Assembly: GCA_000333855.2 (NCBI GenBank)
Contig: CM007336.1
Span: forward strand, 265,577-329,576
Direction of reading: 5' to 3'
DNA: 64,000 nt
DNA from: Endotrypanum monterogeii
Taxonomy: Eukaryota > Euglenozoa > Kinetoplastea > Trypanosomatida > Trypanosomatidae
Every line of letters starts with the position of its first letter. Positions within the stretch are counted from its first letter, which is position 1. The notes below the pieces were generated by a model. The model ran no database searches. It had not been told where the DNA came from and saw only the letters and a program-made list of their open reading frames with translations. This document shows positions 1 to 13,200 of this stretch, one piece after another. The translations under genes were made by a program, and so were the position numbers.

Positions 1-1234
1 ACACCCACCACACCCACACCCCCTCCCACACACACACCCACACACACCCCCCTCCACACACACCCCCCTCCACACACACCCCCCCACACACACCCCCTCC
101 ACACACCCCATTTAGGAGGAAGAACGGATGTGCTGCAACGTTGTCACAGCCCTTGGCCCGTTATCGAGCGCTCTCGACGCCTCTTCATAAAAATCCGAAG
201 TGTTCCGGGCAGGCTTGTGGCGGAGCATAGGCTCCTGCTTGGAGGGCTCGAACAGTGTGGATGAAGCCCCGGCGACGCTGCCCGTTGCCGTTGTTGATGG
301 TGTGCAAGACATGTCCATATATATATATATATCCGCGATGAGCACGTACACAGATCGGGAGGGGAGAGAAGTCGGCTGAGAAAGACGGAAGGAATCCGCC
401 AATAGTGTATAGAAAAACAAAAAAAAATTTAAAGCGGTGCTGCTGAGAATAAAGTTATGAGCTGTATTTCGTATAACCGTGTGTGGGTTGGCAGCGAGTA
501 GAGGTGAAGGGAGAGAGAATCCGCCGCAGGTCGATGGACGACGATGTGGATAAGCGGACAAGGAACACCAGGAAAGTCGGCGGGAGGGACAGCACATGCA
601 AAGCGGCCACCCACACGAAGAGGGGATATAAATGTAATTCAGAACACTACGCCTCCCCACAGCCTCATACCCCACATTGACAGTAGGCCATCGGGGAAAG
701 AGTTGGTAGGTAGAAACTGGGGAAACCCACATCGACAAAACCAACGACAAGACGGACCATCCAAGTCGACTGAGCTCAAGAAGCAGCCCATAATAGACGT
801 GTGTGTGGGGGGGGGGAGGGGGAACGCAACCCGTGGAACCTGAGGGATAACTCGGGCTGCTTGAGCCCCCGCTACAAATAAGTCTGCCATCGGTCCTTTT
901 TTTTTCTTTTTTTCTCTTCAGGAAAAATGTGCGTGTGCCTCTTCATATTTGTTGTTAAATTCGTGGCGGAGCGGCTGTGAAAGAGGAGGAGGCGGCAGCA
1001 CGCACCTACACATAGGAGAGAGAGATATCTTGACAAATCGCCTGAGAACTCAGCCTAGCCTCCTCCCCTCCCCAATCACCCGGATGGAAGCGATGACAGG
1101 AAAAAAAAAAAGAGAAGCAGAGGCACATCCTCCGCGATGGAAAGCACACACGTGAAATACCTTCGCCCAATAAGAAGACGAGCCTCACCCCCCTTGCTCT
1201 CCACCCTGCCCAACCCCCCTCTACACCTACCCGC
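1..1234. other. Spacer downstream of VPS13
   Basis: This stretch lies 3' of the VPS13 stop codon and is probably its 3' UTR and the intergenic spacer. Bases 1-113 are almost only C and A (CA and CCCAC runs). A (TA)n run sits at 317-332, a G-run near 809-822 and a T-run at 898-915. Short open frames on both strands are low in complexity and I do not consider them genes. Confidence 0.6.
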
Positions 1235-4200
1235 TCACTTATTTGGCGATGGCGGGACGATATGCTTCATCAATCGCCTCTGCCACATACGACGCCGCAG
1301 ATTGCGCTCACCTCTGCTCACAATAGTCCATCCGTCCTCGGCCCCTCCAATGATCGTCCAGTCAGTCACCCAGACCCACCCAGCTGGCGCGCGTATGTCC
1401 CGCCGGCTCGGTACCTCGCGGCCATGCACGTCTTGCCACGCCGGACACTCAGACGAGAGAAAGTGTTTTCCCCACCCGAGCAGAGGAACCTTCTTTTCGT
1501 ACTCGTACACCTCCACAATCGTGCTCGGCGGTGGTGCACTCGCGTTGCTTGCCGTGCGCGGGGCCGGAATCGGCGACGCACCAGGGACTGGGGCCACGGA
1601 GTCTACCTCCTCCACAGGAAGCATCCGACCACTAGCGCTCCGCGAGAAATAGGTAGAAGCCGGCACACGAGAGCCGACCGACTCCGGAGGGATTCCCTCA
1701 CTCTGCTTACTCTTGTTGTGAAAACGGCGGGCGTCGTCATGGCCTGTGTACGAATCGCTGTAACCTGGCATTCCTGGCAACGTGAGAGCGTCCAGCTCCG
1801 AGTTGCTGCGTGAGTGAGAGGATTTCGTTCTTCTCTGCCGATCACGTGGCGCACTCGGCGCCCGCACCAAGCTCGAGCCACCACCACCAGGAGCCATCAA
1901 CCTCGAGGACGGGGCCCTGCCCATATCACTGAGATGCGGCGACTCGGCAAAGTTGGACTGCTCCTCGCCGTCGTCGAGCACGCTTGTGTGACTTCGAAAT
2001 ATGGCATCCTTCACGCCAACATTACGACCTGTTGCGGTCAAACTGCGCAGACGATTGTTGATCCTCCCCGACAGCTTTGTCGACCCCTCCTCCTCCGCAA
2101 AAACATTTCCCGCTTTTGCGCCACGCGACTTCGATGACGAAGACCTCTCCGCGGTCGGCCCGCCGCCACCCATAACGCTGCTGCTCCGTGTTTGGCTGAA
2201 AGACCGCAGACCGAATAACCGCCGCTTCCGCGCTTTGGACTGCTCGGCCGTCGCCGCATGCAGCACGCCAGGCTGAGCGAACTCCAGCGTGCTTTCCTGC
2301 GGCGTTGTGATGGCGGCTGTGAACGCGATCGATGCTGTGCGGCGCTGCTGAGTCTCCAAACCGGGGCAAACGTCTAGATAAAAAGCAACACGCGAATACG
2401 GAAGGGGCCGAACCAACGCTGTCCACCGCATCCGCCGTACCCGAACGTTCTCGGTCAATCGTTCGGTGTAAATTCCGTAGTACTTCGTGCTGTACGTCCA
2501 CCCCATGAAATTCGTACGGAAACGATCGAGTATCCAGCGGTCTTGCGGGATGGGGGTCCGGTTCTTGCCGTAGGTAATGCTCTCGCGCTGCGACGGGTAC
2601 CACGCCGGGCCGTCGACACTGGAGATGAGGTGGTCTCCAGACCAACTTCGGGTGCTGGTCTGGATGCGCTGGTACTGGTAGACCGACACCAGCGACCGCC
2701 ACGGAGCGACTCCGCCGTTGGCATGGAAGTCGCGGATTGGCCGCAGGCGCCGTGTTTGTGGGACGTATGTGTCCGTAACAATTTTTGCCAATGTACCCGT
2801 TGCCCGCGACATATCAGAGAGAAGCCCTGACACTGGATTGGCCAGAACACCAACCAGGCCTTGCGCCGTACCCTTGAGAAGTCCGGCAGCACCCGACTCA
2901 ACCGCGCCCTCTATCGGGCGTTGGATTACGCCTTTGATGCCCTGCGCAAAACCAGTAAGGATGTTCTGCTTGCGCCGCTGTCGCTCTGATACACCGCCAC
3001 CCATGCTGAGCAGGCGCGACCACGAGTCTGTGATGTTTGAAAGAGCGCCGAGGCCTCCCCCGGCGAACTCTTGAGCGAACCCCGCAGAGCCACGGGCCAG
3101 CCCGATCGCGAACGCAGACGCCGACGTCGAGAGGCCCTCGATCGGCTCACGAAAAAGACGGACAGCACCGCTTCCGAAGCCGGTGGCCAACTTGAGTGGA
3201 GCGCCGATCATCGGCAGCGACGAGGCGTACTGCAGCAAGATGCCCTTCAGCTGTGAAAGCAGTCCGTCTGTGTAGGTCTTCACGACCCACTCCACAAAAA
3301 TACCAAGTCGGCTACTCTGCTTCGCCGTGACAATCCCAGGCGCCGCCACCACGACATCCTCACACGAGGAGACCATCATGGACAGTAGCGCTGCATCCTT
3401 CAAATTGATGTTTTCCCTGAAAAAGTCGTGCTCATCCACATCGCGAGTAAGCCACACACGCACAACAATGGGATTGACAATGAAGCGCTCGAGCGTGAGC
3501 TGCCATGCCCAAACATCGAATTGCACAGGCGCCTCTTGATACAACTCTAAGGGTGACGGACTACGCTCGTAAGAGACAGTGGCAGCTGCCGCCGCAGCAG
3601 CCTCCTTTGCGCCAATCGCATTGGTGCTGCTCGCCAGGAGACCCTGGTTTGCCTGTCCCCACTCCTGGGCGTCCTCGCCACTGCGCACCGCCTGCACAAA
3701 GCTTGCGAGTACCACGAGAAGCGTGTCAGACACCCGCACCGCCAACGGCAGCACATCCAGACGTACTTCCTCGAGGCAAATGAGGCCTTTTGAAGGCACC
3801 AGGATACGCTCCAGGTAGCCAGAAGCAGCTGCCACGGACTTGGACGTTCGCAGTGAGAGCATGCACGAGTCGTACCGCGGGGACACCTCCGTCTGGTTGT
3901 CTACCTGGAAGTTCTCAATGCTGAACTTCGTCATCTCGCGGTCCTTCCGTCGGTCCCAACTGAGGCGCACGTCCGTGATGGCGCAGAATAAGACGTCTTT
4001 GTTCGGCATCACAGCTGACAACGTCACAACCGCCATGTTGAGCAGCACATTGATGGGGATTGGCGGCGTCGCGACACTCGTGTAGGCAATACGCAGGGCG
4101 GCCTTTGCCGGCGTGATCTCGATGATCTGCTGCCCGTGTCCGCCAAAGCTCAGCGTGTATAGGACGCCGGCTGCCGACACCGCAGCTGCGTTCACCTCGC

Positions 4201-7200
4201 GCCGCGACATGGGACGTCCCACGTCAAAGAGCACCTCGTGCAGTCGGCGACCGCCGTCCGCACTGAAGAGCTCCATGTGAACCAGCGTTGTGACTGTACT
4301 GTCGAGCAGAAGCTCTGTGCCGCAGCCGGGACCGACACGGGCCATGAGCCGACCCTTGCTCTTGGGGGCGGTATCTCGTACATCCATCGGGTACGCAGTA
4401 CGGTTGAGCAGAAGGTATGGCGCATGTGCCTTTGGCTCGAGCACAATGTACGTGTAGGAGTCCTTCACCGTGAGCATCACTTCGAGAAAACGGTCTTGCT
4501 GCGGGAGGGGGCTGCGGTAGTGCTCCCTGCTGCCTCCACCGCTGACTTTCTCAGCGGCTGCGCCGCCGCCGGTTTCCTGGCGGGGCTTGTATACGAGGAT
4601 CAACTCACTATGAATGTTTTCAATCCCTATCGGTGTACCGTAGAGTGGGGCCAGTGGGCTCTGCAGTATGTGAAGATTGTACCCGACATCAGGCCAACAA
4701 AATGGAGTCGTAAGAAGCGGAGTGGCGCTGCGTGGCGGCAGCTTCAATGCCTGCGTTGGAGAATCGGAGAGGAACACAACGCCCTCCTCCGCCACCATGT
4801 CTTGAAGGGCGTGCTTCATGGCGTCCACCTCCGTTTGATCCTGCGTCGACGACATATTCGGCAGCAGCCCATCGCCGCGCCCGTCCTCGAGGGACCTCCG
4901 CTGCTGGGCTGCCACCACGGCGGTCGTAGCCGCCGCGGCCGCCACCTTCGCTGTCATGCCACCGTACGTGGACGGGGCGGCGTAGAGGTGCAGGGAGCTG
5001 CGGTTCACCAGCACCCACCGTGGCGTAATAATGACCAGCACCGACCCGTTTGGATCCACCTGCGATGAGTACGCAAGATGAACCACCGTCGGGGTCTGTG
5101 TCGACGTGGACGCCACGGCGCCTTTCTTCTCACGTCCAGTACTCTTCTCAGCCGATGAGGGGCCGGCTTTACGTGCAGCTCGGGTGCTGGCATCCTCCAT
5201 AATGACCACACCACGCTCCTGTGCGTGCAGAGGGACGCAACTGCCGAAGAACTCCTTGTGATACAGGTTCACAAAGAACTCGTCGCTCTTGCGGATGTTC
5301 ATGGGGCAGGCAGCGATGCTCGAATTCATGTTAGCGCTGAGGACACTGAAATTAGGCTCCATCTCGTACAGTCGATTCTCCCCACCTCGAGTGCACTCCC
5401 GCACAGTCAGCGGTATCGGCGAGTGGTTCAGCAAGACGTACGGTGTGGAGAAGGTGACGGTGGAACTATTTGATACGAAGGTCGCGCGGATAACGAGCTG
5501 GCGTCGCCTCTGCGAGTGTAAGATGAGGAAAGGCTTCTCACGCGAAATCGCAGTTGGTATCAGCGTAGAAAAAACCTCCTCCCCCTCCTCCCCCTCCTCC
5601 CCCTCCCCCAACAGCTGCTCCTCCGCCCTCTCCTGCCCCCTCCCATCCTTCGTCAATTGCCCTTTCTTCAATGACGAAGCAGAGGCGGCAGACGCACCCG
5701 TGTTCGTAGCCACGATGCGACAACCACGCTGCCGCACCTCCAGCATAAACGCAACTTGGCTAAAGCTGTACTCATTCAAACCCACGTTGGCGCTCTCGCG
5801 CGCCTCCAACACAGTGCTTGCGAGTGGCTGCACGGGTCGCGACGACATCTTTCCCTTCGCCAGTGACCCGTCTGCATCGGGGATCACATTCACGATGAGT
5901 CGGTATGGTAGCCGGTTACGTAAGCGGAAGCGTGACGCGATGACAATGACAAAGGTCGGCACCCCACCGCGCATCTTTTCCTGACGTACGTAGACAACGA
6001 CAGCCATCGACTTGGCAGCGGCCGTCTTGGCCTTGCACGAAACAACAAAAGGCGCGCCACAGAGTACCTCCTGCAATGTAGGCATCTTTGCCGATCTGCC
6101 CGAGGAGCTGCCGCTGAGCGCGTCCGTGATGGGCTTTCCAGCTTCGTACTCAACTCTATCTACTGCCCCGATCGGCTGCACAAAGATGGGCGTGTTAAGG
6201 TCAGCCTTCGGTGCCATATACAGCCGCTCACTTGGCTGAACTGGGGGGTGCTGGGGCGTGGAAAGAAGTGAACAACACAACCGATTCTCAAAGCAGATAA
6301 TTGTGCGGGAAACATGCAGCGGGTACAGGATCATCGTAACGGTACGTCGCAAGTGGCGCCCACCCTCCTCTTGCTCAAGCACCACCCTCGTCTCCACCAC
6401 CATATCATCGGTCTGCACGTACAGGGGCGGGTTGGCGATGTTGGCGACGCACTCTTCGACCGGCGGCTCGCCGGGCTTTGCCCTGCGGCGGATAGTCACA
6501 GACGACTCTCGGGCCACGAAGCGCAGTGTGCCACCATGTGGCGAGATGGTGTGGCTGCTGATCGAAAGCTCGACATCGCAGTTGCTCGTCACATACACAT
6601 GCGCGTAGCCACGCTTCGGCGGCTGTGCTACGGCATCCTCGTCCAACGGTCTCATCCCCTCTAGAGCCCCGAGGCCAGAGCCAGCCCGCGACTCGTCCGC
6701 CTTTGAAAGAACATCAAGCATGGACTTCCTCACCAGGCTCGCCGCCGTGTCACTGACGGCTGTCGGAGGGTTAACAGTGTCACCAAGCGGGTGAAACAAG
6801 TGCGTCTTCGCAGTAGCATCCGCACCCTCAAAACTGAGCACCTCCTCCTCCCGCCTGCTTTCTTGTCGCACCCCCACGTCCTCCTCGAGGGCGACGGCGT
6901 CCACGTACATGCGCAGACTCTGAATCGGTCCGGCCTGCTGCATTCGCAACTGCTTCTGCCGGGAGAACCGCTTGCGAAGCTGTGTCTGCAGCACAGCGGC
7001 GTCACCGTAGTCAGCGGCCATCCCTCTCACTAAGCGAATGTTATGAGGTGAGACAACGTAGTCAAGCCGCTCTGTGTGCACCTTGTAGTCGTGCGTGTTG
7101 ACACTCCCTGAGATGGTCGCGTCGAACTGCTCAACGAGCGGCTCCCAGACAGCTGCCACATTGTTGAAGCTGCATACCGACATCCGCAGCGCCAGTCCGA

Positions 7201-10200
7201 GGTCCATAGAGGGGTCGACGGAGAGCAACACGTTCCGCATCACGATATGAGCCATATCACTATTCGAGCCGAGGATAACAACATCAATCAGGGGCACCTC
7301 GACCCGGAAGTCGATCGCCGGGACGTGATCGTGACCAGTGCAACACTTGTAGCAAAGGATACCGGGCTTATTCGCTGCCGGCGCCAGATAAGCGTCGCTC
7401 TGGCCGCAGTGCTCGCACTCGCCAGCCGTCAGAACGGGCACAAGTGGGTCCAGAGACTGTGTTTCATATTCGATGCATGGTTTCACACGCGAGATGGTCG
7501 CCTCCTCGATAAAGGCGGCAGTGAAATCTCTCCACAGCTCCACAAGCGACCGCAGCAGCGTGGCGCGAGTGCAAAACTCAATCGAGTCGAGCACCAACGA
7601 AACGCTCATATTCTCTACCCCACTGACGTTTATCACCATGTCTGTGGGCAACAAAACGTGCTCCTCGCCTTCTCCTGAGCGGACGTTGAGGAACTGCAGA
7701 GAGACGGAGCGCCGCATCAGCTGGTCATTCTCAGATTCTTGGACTAGCTTCACGCGACCCCGCATGCGCACTGCAATCGAAAGGTCGACAACCTCCTCTG
7801 AGAGCATCTGCACCTCCATCGCATCGCAGGAGAAACTAGTTAGCAGCCGAACGGTGCGGTCGCGCAGCTCAATGACGGTGTCTTGTGGAACGTGTCGTGC
7901 CGCAGCCGGGCCGCCGGCCTTGTCAGGGAACACCATTGTCGGCGCCTCGGAGGTTAAGGAGTGTGGACTTCCAGGTGACTCCGAGCCTCTCGGCTTTCCA
8001 CCTAGCGCAGCGGCACCTCTTGCCCACTCCGTTGGCCGAGGGAGAAACGCCTGATGGAAAGCTCTGTTTGGCAAGTTCAAAAACTCTTTCTCAAACCGCA
8101 CGCTGTCGGTGGTGAAGAGCGCCGTCGACGGTGCGAAGCTGACGTACGAGCCAATCGTGTACATGCCTGGGATACGAACTGTGCCGTTCGTGATGGTCAG
8201 CTCGCAACCCTCGTACAGCACAATCTGACTTGAGGGGACGCTCGTGAGACTCAAGGTGTAACCATTGAGGTCCAGCACATAGCAACACCGCGTACGATTC
8301 GCTGTCCACAGCACATGCTTGTAGTCAAGCTCCACATTCCCCCGTAGCGTGGTCGTCCCCTCCATGAGGCTGAGAACCGGAATCGGGTCAATAGGCACGC
8401 GAAGTACCTTGGAACAAAATGGGAGGTAGAGCATCTCGCGCGTGTCAAATAAAATAGTGGGCGAGACAGCAACTTGGAAGACCCCTGCGGAGATGTTCAT
8501 CGAGTTCTCCGCCACGCTAGACCCCGCATCCACGTCGACGACGGGCTGCTGCTGAACATAAAGGACGTGCAGCTCCGTCAGGGTAAGAAGGTCTATCGAC
8601 TCCTGAACGCACGAGTTTCGATAGGCGGCGGTGCGCGCGCCTTTGCTGACAGACGACGCCGTCGATGTCTCCGTGGACGGTGAAGCCATGACACCAGCAC
8701 CGACGTGCTGCGCGCGCAGGGAACCGATGCGGATGTCTGTCGTCTTGCCAGTCGTGCTAACATCAGTGCTATGCATTTTCGCTTCCTCTAGGCGCAGGCG
8801 GAACACATCACCCACGTCAGCCTGGAAGAATCCGACGTGGGCGATGACGGTAAAAACTGTGGTTGGGCCCCCTTCCGTACGCGTGTAAAGATGTGGTGCA
8901 GGCTGCTCCTCGCGGAGCGACGATGCAAAGGCCATGAGCGGCAACGCAGTCTGCGCCGCTGTCCGATCTGCTTGCCGGCCGTCTCCTGCCCCTGGTGCAG
9001 CTGCGATTGGGCGGTGGTGCTCCCTATCAGATGTTTCGGCCGTCGGAATGGTTCCTACTCTATTGGGCTCAGCGGTGGGTCCGTCGCCTGAGGTGCTCCC
9101 CGTCGCCAGAACAGCAGAACTGACCTCTGTTCCGTTCACCAAGGCACCGAGAACGTCCATGGCAAACTCTGTCTGCGCGTGAGAGAGAGCCAGGGAGAGC
9201 ACAGGTATGTCTACTTTCAGAATGGAATGAGCACTTGGGGCAGCACCGTCCTCTACCCTCACCCTTGCAGCCTCATCCCCGGCACGGATAGCATCAACAG
9301 TCGTGTCGACTGCTACCGACCTGGACGAGTCCAGCGACACCGGCAGCGCACGCTCCAACTGTATATGAATGCTGCAATCCTTTTCGAAGCAACTCGCACC
9401 CTGGAGGAGCATTCCCATCCTCCGTACATGCACGGAGAACACCTCCCGATCAACAGCAGCTACCATCGCCTCCGCATCCGTGAGCGCTGGAGACCTCGAC
9501 GAGAAGTCGGACGCTGCTGCCACGCCAGCCCTCTTTGTCACGGTGATGTCACCGGCGCGCATAAGATGGCTTTTGACACTCAGGCTGCCAGGAGAGAGCT
9601 GCACACCATTCGTCGACGTTGGTCGGTCAACCAACAGCACTTGGGGACGGTGAACAACTACGTCGATCTCCGTCAACTGCGCGGCTTCCCTTCTCCGCCG
9701 CATCGACTCTGCAGCGCGGTCTGAAACGTATGTGTAAGCCTTATTCCGATTACATTCAGAGATATGGGTCTGTGTCTCGCGCAGGATACTCAAGACGGTG
9801 CGCGTCACGTCCGGTACGAGAACGCAGCATAAATTACCGACACGAGACTTCATGTGGCGGCGGTAGTCCGGAAACGTCGACAGAGCCGTGTCGATGACGT
9901 CCGATTCGGGTGCAAAGTCAGGCTTTGGCGCGGCATCCGTCCACACCTCATACGTGACCAGTGGATCTAGCGGCACTGCAGGAGTGTGCAACACAGACTT
10001 GGGATCACCTGTGAAACGAGTGTCCGCGCCTGATGTATCGCTCGCCTCCGCGTCTTCGTAGGAATAGATGAAGGTGCGGTAGTTTGTATTCGTGGTGACG
10101 CTGTCGACCATGAAGAGATTTCCCAGCGTCACCACGAACTTGCTGGCGCCGTCGGAGTATGAGTTCGAGCTACACGCGATGTTGGCGAGACGCAGCATGG

Positions 10201-13200
10201 CCACCTCACAGTCCCCTTGGCAGAAACGAACGCGACACTCGGCCAATTTGACGGTGAAACAGAAAAGCGTAGTCGAGCTATCTGTAACGGTTGCATCGGT
10301 GGTGGCAACTGCCACACTGTTTGTCCCCCTCATGTTCCCCATGGCGCTTGCTGACGCAGTCGTGTTGGTAGAGTCTGGTTGCCGAGGAGAGGGAGCGGGG
10401 GAGGGGGAGGGGGAGGAAGAAAAAGCGTTGACAGTGTGCAACTCGTCGGGACTGGGTATATTGATGGAGAGCAGCGTGTTAAGAAGCGTTCCGATGCTCC
10501 TAGGGATGATTGTCACAACAACCACACCCATCTTCACGTCTGACGTACGTTGGACTGGATCAAAGGCCACGCGCAAGGCGGCGTCTACCGAGGCATTGTC
10601 AGCGTTGTCGTTGCCTCCAACTCCCATAGATTCTGTTGCGGATGCTGTCACGCGTGCAGTGGTGCTGGTTGGCGGGGAACCCTCAGGAGAAGACGAGATT
10701 TTGCTCTGCATCATGCAGCGGCCAGTGATCTCGTCTACCATGAACAGCGAGGGCACGGAGAGCGCCACCCTGCCGTCTGGCAAGACAGTAACGTCCAGCG
10801 CAGCGAGCGTGAGAGTGTGCGTGTTAGCCCCCGCGGTGTCGTATACAGGGACAGACAAGCCGTCGATATGCACCTGAACAGTACGCGAGGGTGGTGGTGG
10901 TGGCGGCGAAGCCAGCGTCGCAGAAGTCCCAGCATCCGTCTTTGACGCGGACGCCGCCAGCGTACTGGACCTCTGCTGCACTGAAACCGCCACCGTCGGT
11001 GCAGCAGATGCAACAGAACTCCCGCTCGGCCGCGGAGCAGCCTTCTCGTATGAACCGTAGTAGTTCACATCGCGAGGCATGAGCACATTGCGTTGCGCGA
11101 GGCGCACGAGTCGCTCCACCTCCACGGGGTGAAAAAGCGCCGTTGTCTGCTCCATACGAAGGTCAATCTTTTCGGCACCCTGGCGCGCCTCGTAGGAGAA
11201 GCTCAGCGCAGACCGCTTCAAGAGCGAGGGGATGCTGTACTCCTGCACCTTCACCAATACCGAGAGCTCGGCCGCGCTAGAGTTCATTCGCACCGTCGTC
11301 CGCATAACGCCCAGTCGCATCTCCACATTTCCAGTCTTCTGCTGCAACTGCATTGCATCGCCAGCGAGGATGATACGCGGCTGACGCCACAGCACATGCA
11401 AAACGAGCAGAGTAGAATTGGCCATTTGATGAGCTGCGGCCGCCATACGGGCCCGCTGCTCCCGCATCACACCAAGCCCCGCGATCTTCGCAACAGGCTC
11501 GGCAGGAGAAGTGAAATAGTCTACAAGACCATGTACGATCGGCATGGACACCAGCGCGTCCAACTCACCGACCCCTAACTGCATCGTATTGACGTTGGCG
11601 CCAGGATCCGATTCGAGCCTGAAGTGAAGCACCTCCATCTGACTGAGCTCGGCAGACGGTGTCGCGACGGAGCCACCCGGCCCAGTCGCCCGTGCCAACG
11701 CGCGGGTGGTATCATCGGCGGCAGCGCTACTACCACCCCCCACCAGCGGTAAAAACGGTGTGACCAAGTCCTCCCCTTCACCCTGGGTGCCCAGAGCTGG
11801 TGCGAAGACGTTGCCCGCGGAATTCATACTAGAATATTTTCGTCGATTGGACGAACGCTTGAAGAAAATTTTCTCGCCTGAGCGCGCATCCAGCACACTG
11901 AGCTCGCGGACCTCGACGACGACCTGCTTCGTCGTTGGCAACTGCACCACGTCCACCAGGACATCGTTGATGCTCGCCTCGATAAGCGTCTCGCGCCGTG
12001 AGTTGAGGAAGGGAATAATCACACTTGGTGTTGTAATAATGACGCGCATGCCACCGAGGCCGCCTGAGACGGAGGCTTTGGTTTGTGCCGCTGTGACACC
12101 ACCTGTACTCTCACATCCCAGGCCCTTCGTCGTAGGGGATGCGCTAGCGGTGAGCATTGTTCCCGTTTGTGCTGCCGTCCACGCTGAGGCCACCGCCTCG
12201 TTGAAGACGAGGTCGGATAGCGCTAGCCACTGATCTGAGACGGAGAATCGACGCAGTGTGAAATCGGCTGAGAGCACCGATACGGTGAAAGACTGCGCGT
12301 CGGTGGCGCAATTACCTTCGGTGTTGTGCGACTCCGAAACCACACGCGTGATGGGAGAGTAAGCGCTGGAGCCCTCGGAGGAGCTCACTAGTGCGCTGAT
12401 GCTACTGTCCTTGGCATCGCCACCTGCCCCAGTGTCTGTCATCCTCCCCTCCGTACCGGCGGTGTAAACAGCGGTTCGCCGGAGACCGAAGTCTCGCATA
12501 ATACCCTTGTGTGTGGTCAGTGATTCGACGAGGTGCAACGATCCTGCCTCGCAGCACACCAGCACAGAAGTGCTGTTATCCCGCACGTCATCCAGATCCA
12601 GACTTTTCCACTGCACAGCAATGCGATTAGACGGAAGTGATACGGACATGGAAAGATCTGTACTGTGTAGCTGGAAGCGAGAAGACCCCGTGGCACGAGG
12701 GTTGCCCGCCTCCTCGCCGTGGGCGTCGGAAAGCAGCATCGAGATTCGACCCATGCACATTGTCACAAAAAGAGCTCCATTGCTGTTGCTCCGAGAACCC
12801 GAATTGCTGTGTGTCGCTGCCGCCGTCGCACCCACTCCTGCCCCAGTGAAACCAGCACTACTAGGCAGCACGCTCGAGTTGTCTCCCGGCACCGCGGAGC
12901 TGGAGGGCAGCAGTGGTACGGTGACATGTCTGCCGTCTTTAGTCCGCACGCTCTGATGCGCCGCCGCGGACTCCAAGGTGTACGCGGCGACATCCATAGG
13001 GTCCGTGCGTGTCAGGTTCTGCCGCAGCAGCGTGACCAACTGTACCAGGTCCTCCTCTTGCAGCTGCAGCGACACGTCCTCGCTTCGAATGTCGATGCTC
13101 GGCGGCTCATCTGAATGAAGATCGATCGCAGTGCGCACCTTCATTTCCACGCACGTCTGTGTGGTCAGAAGAGAAGAGCGCCGATGAAGGAGCGGCGGTG

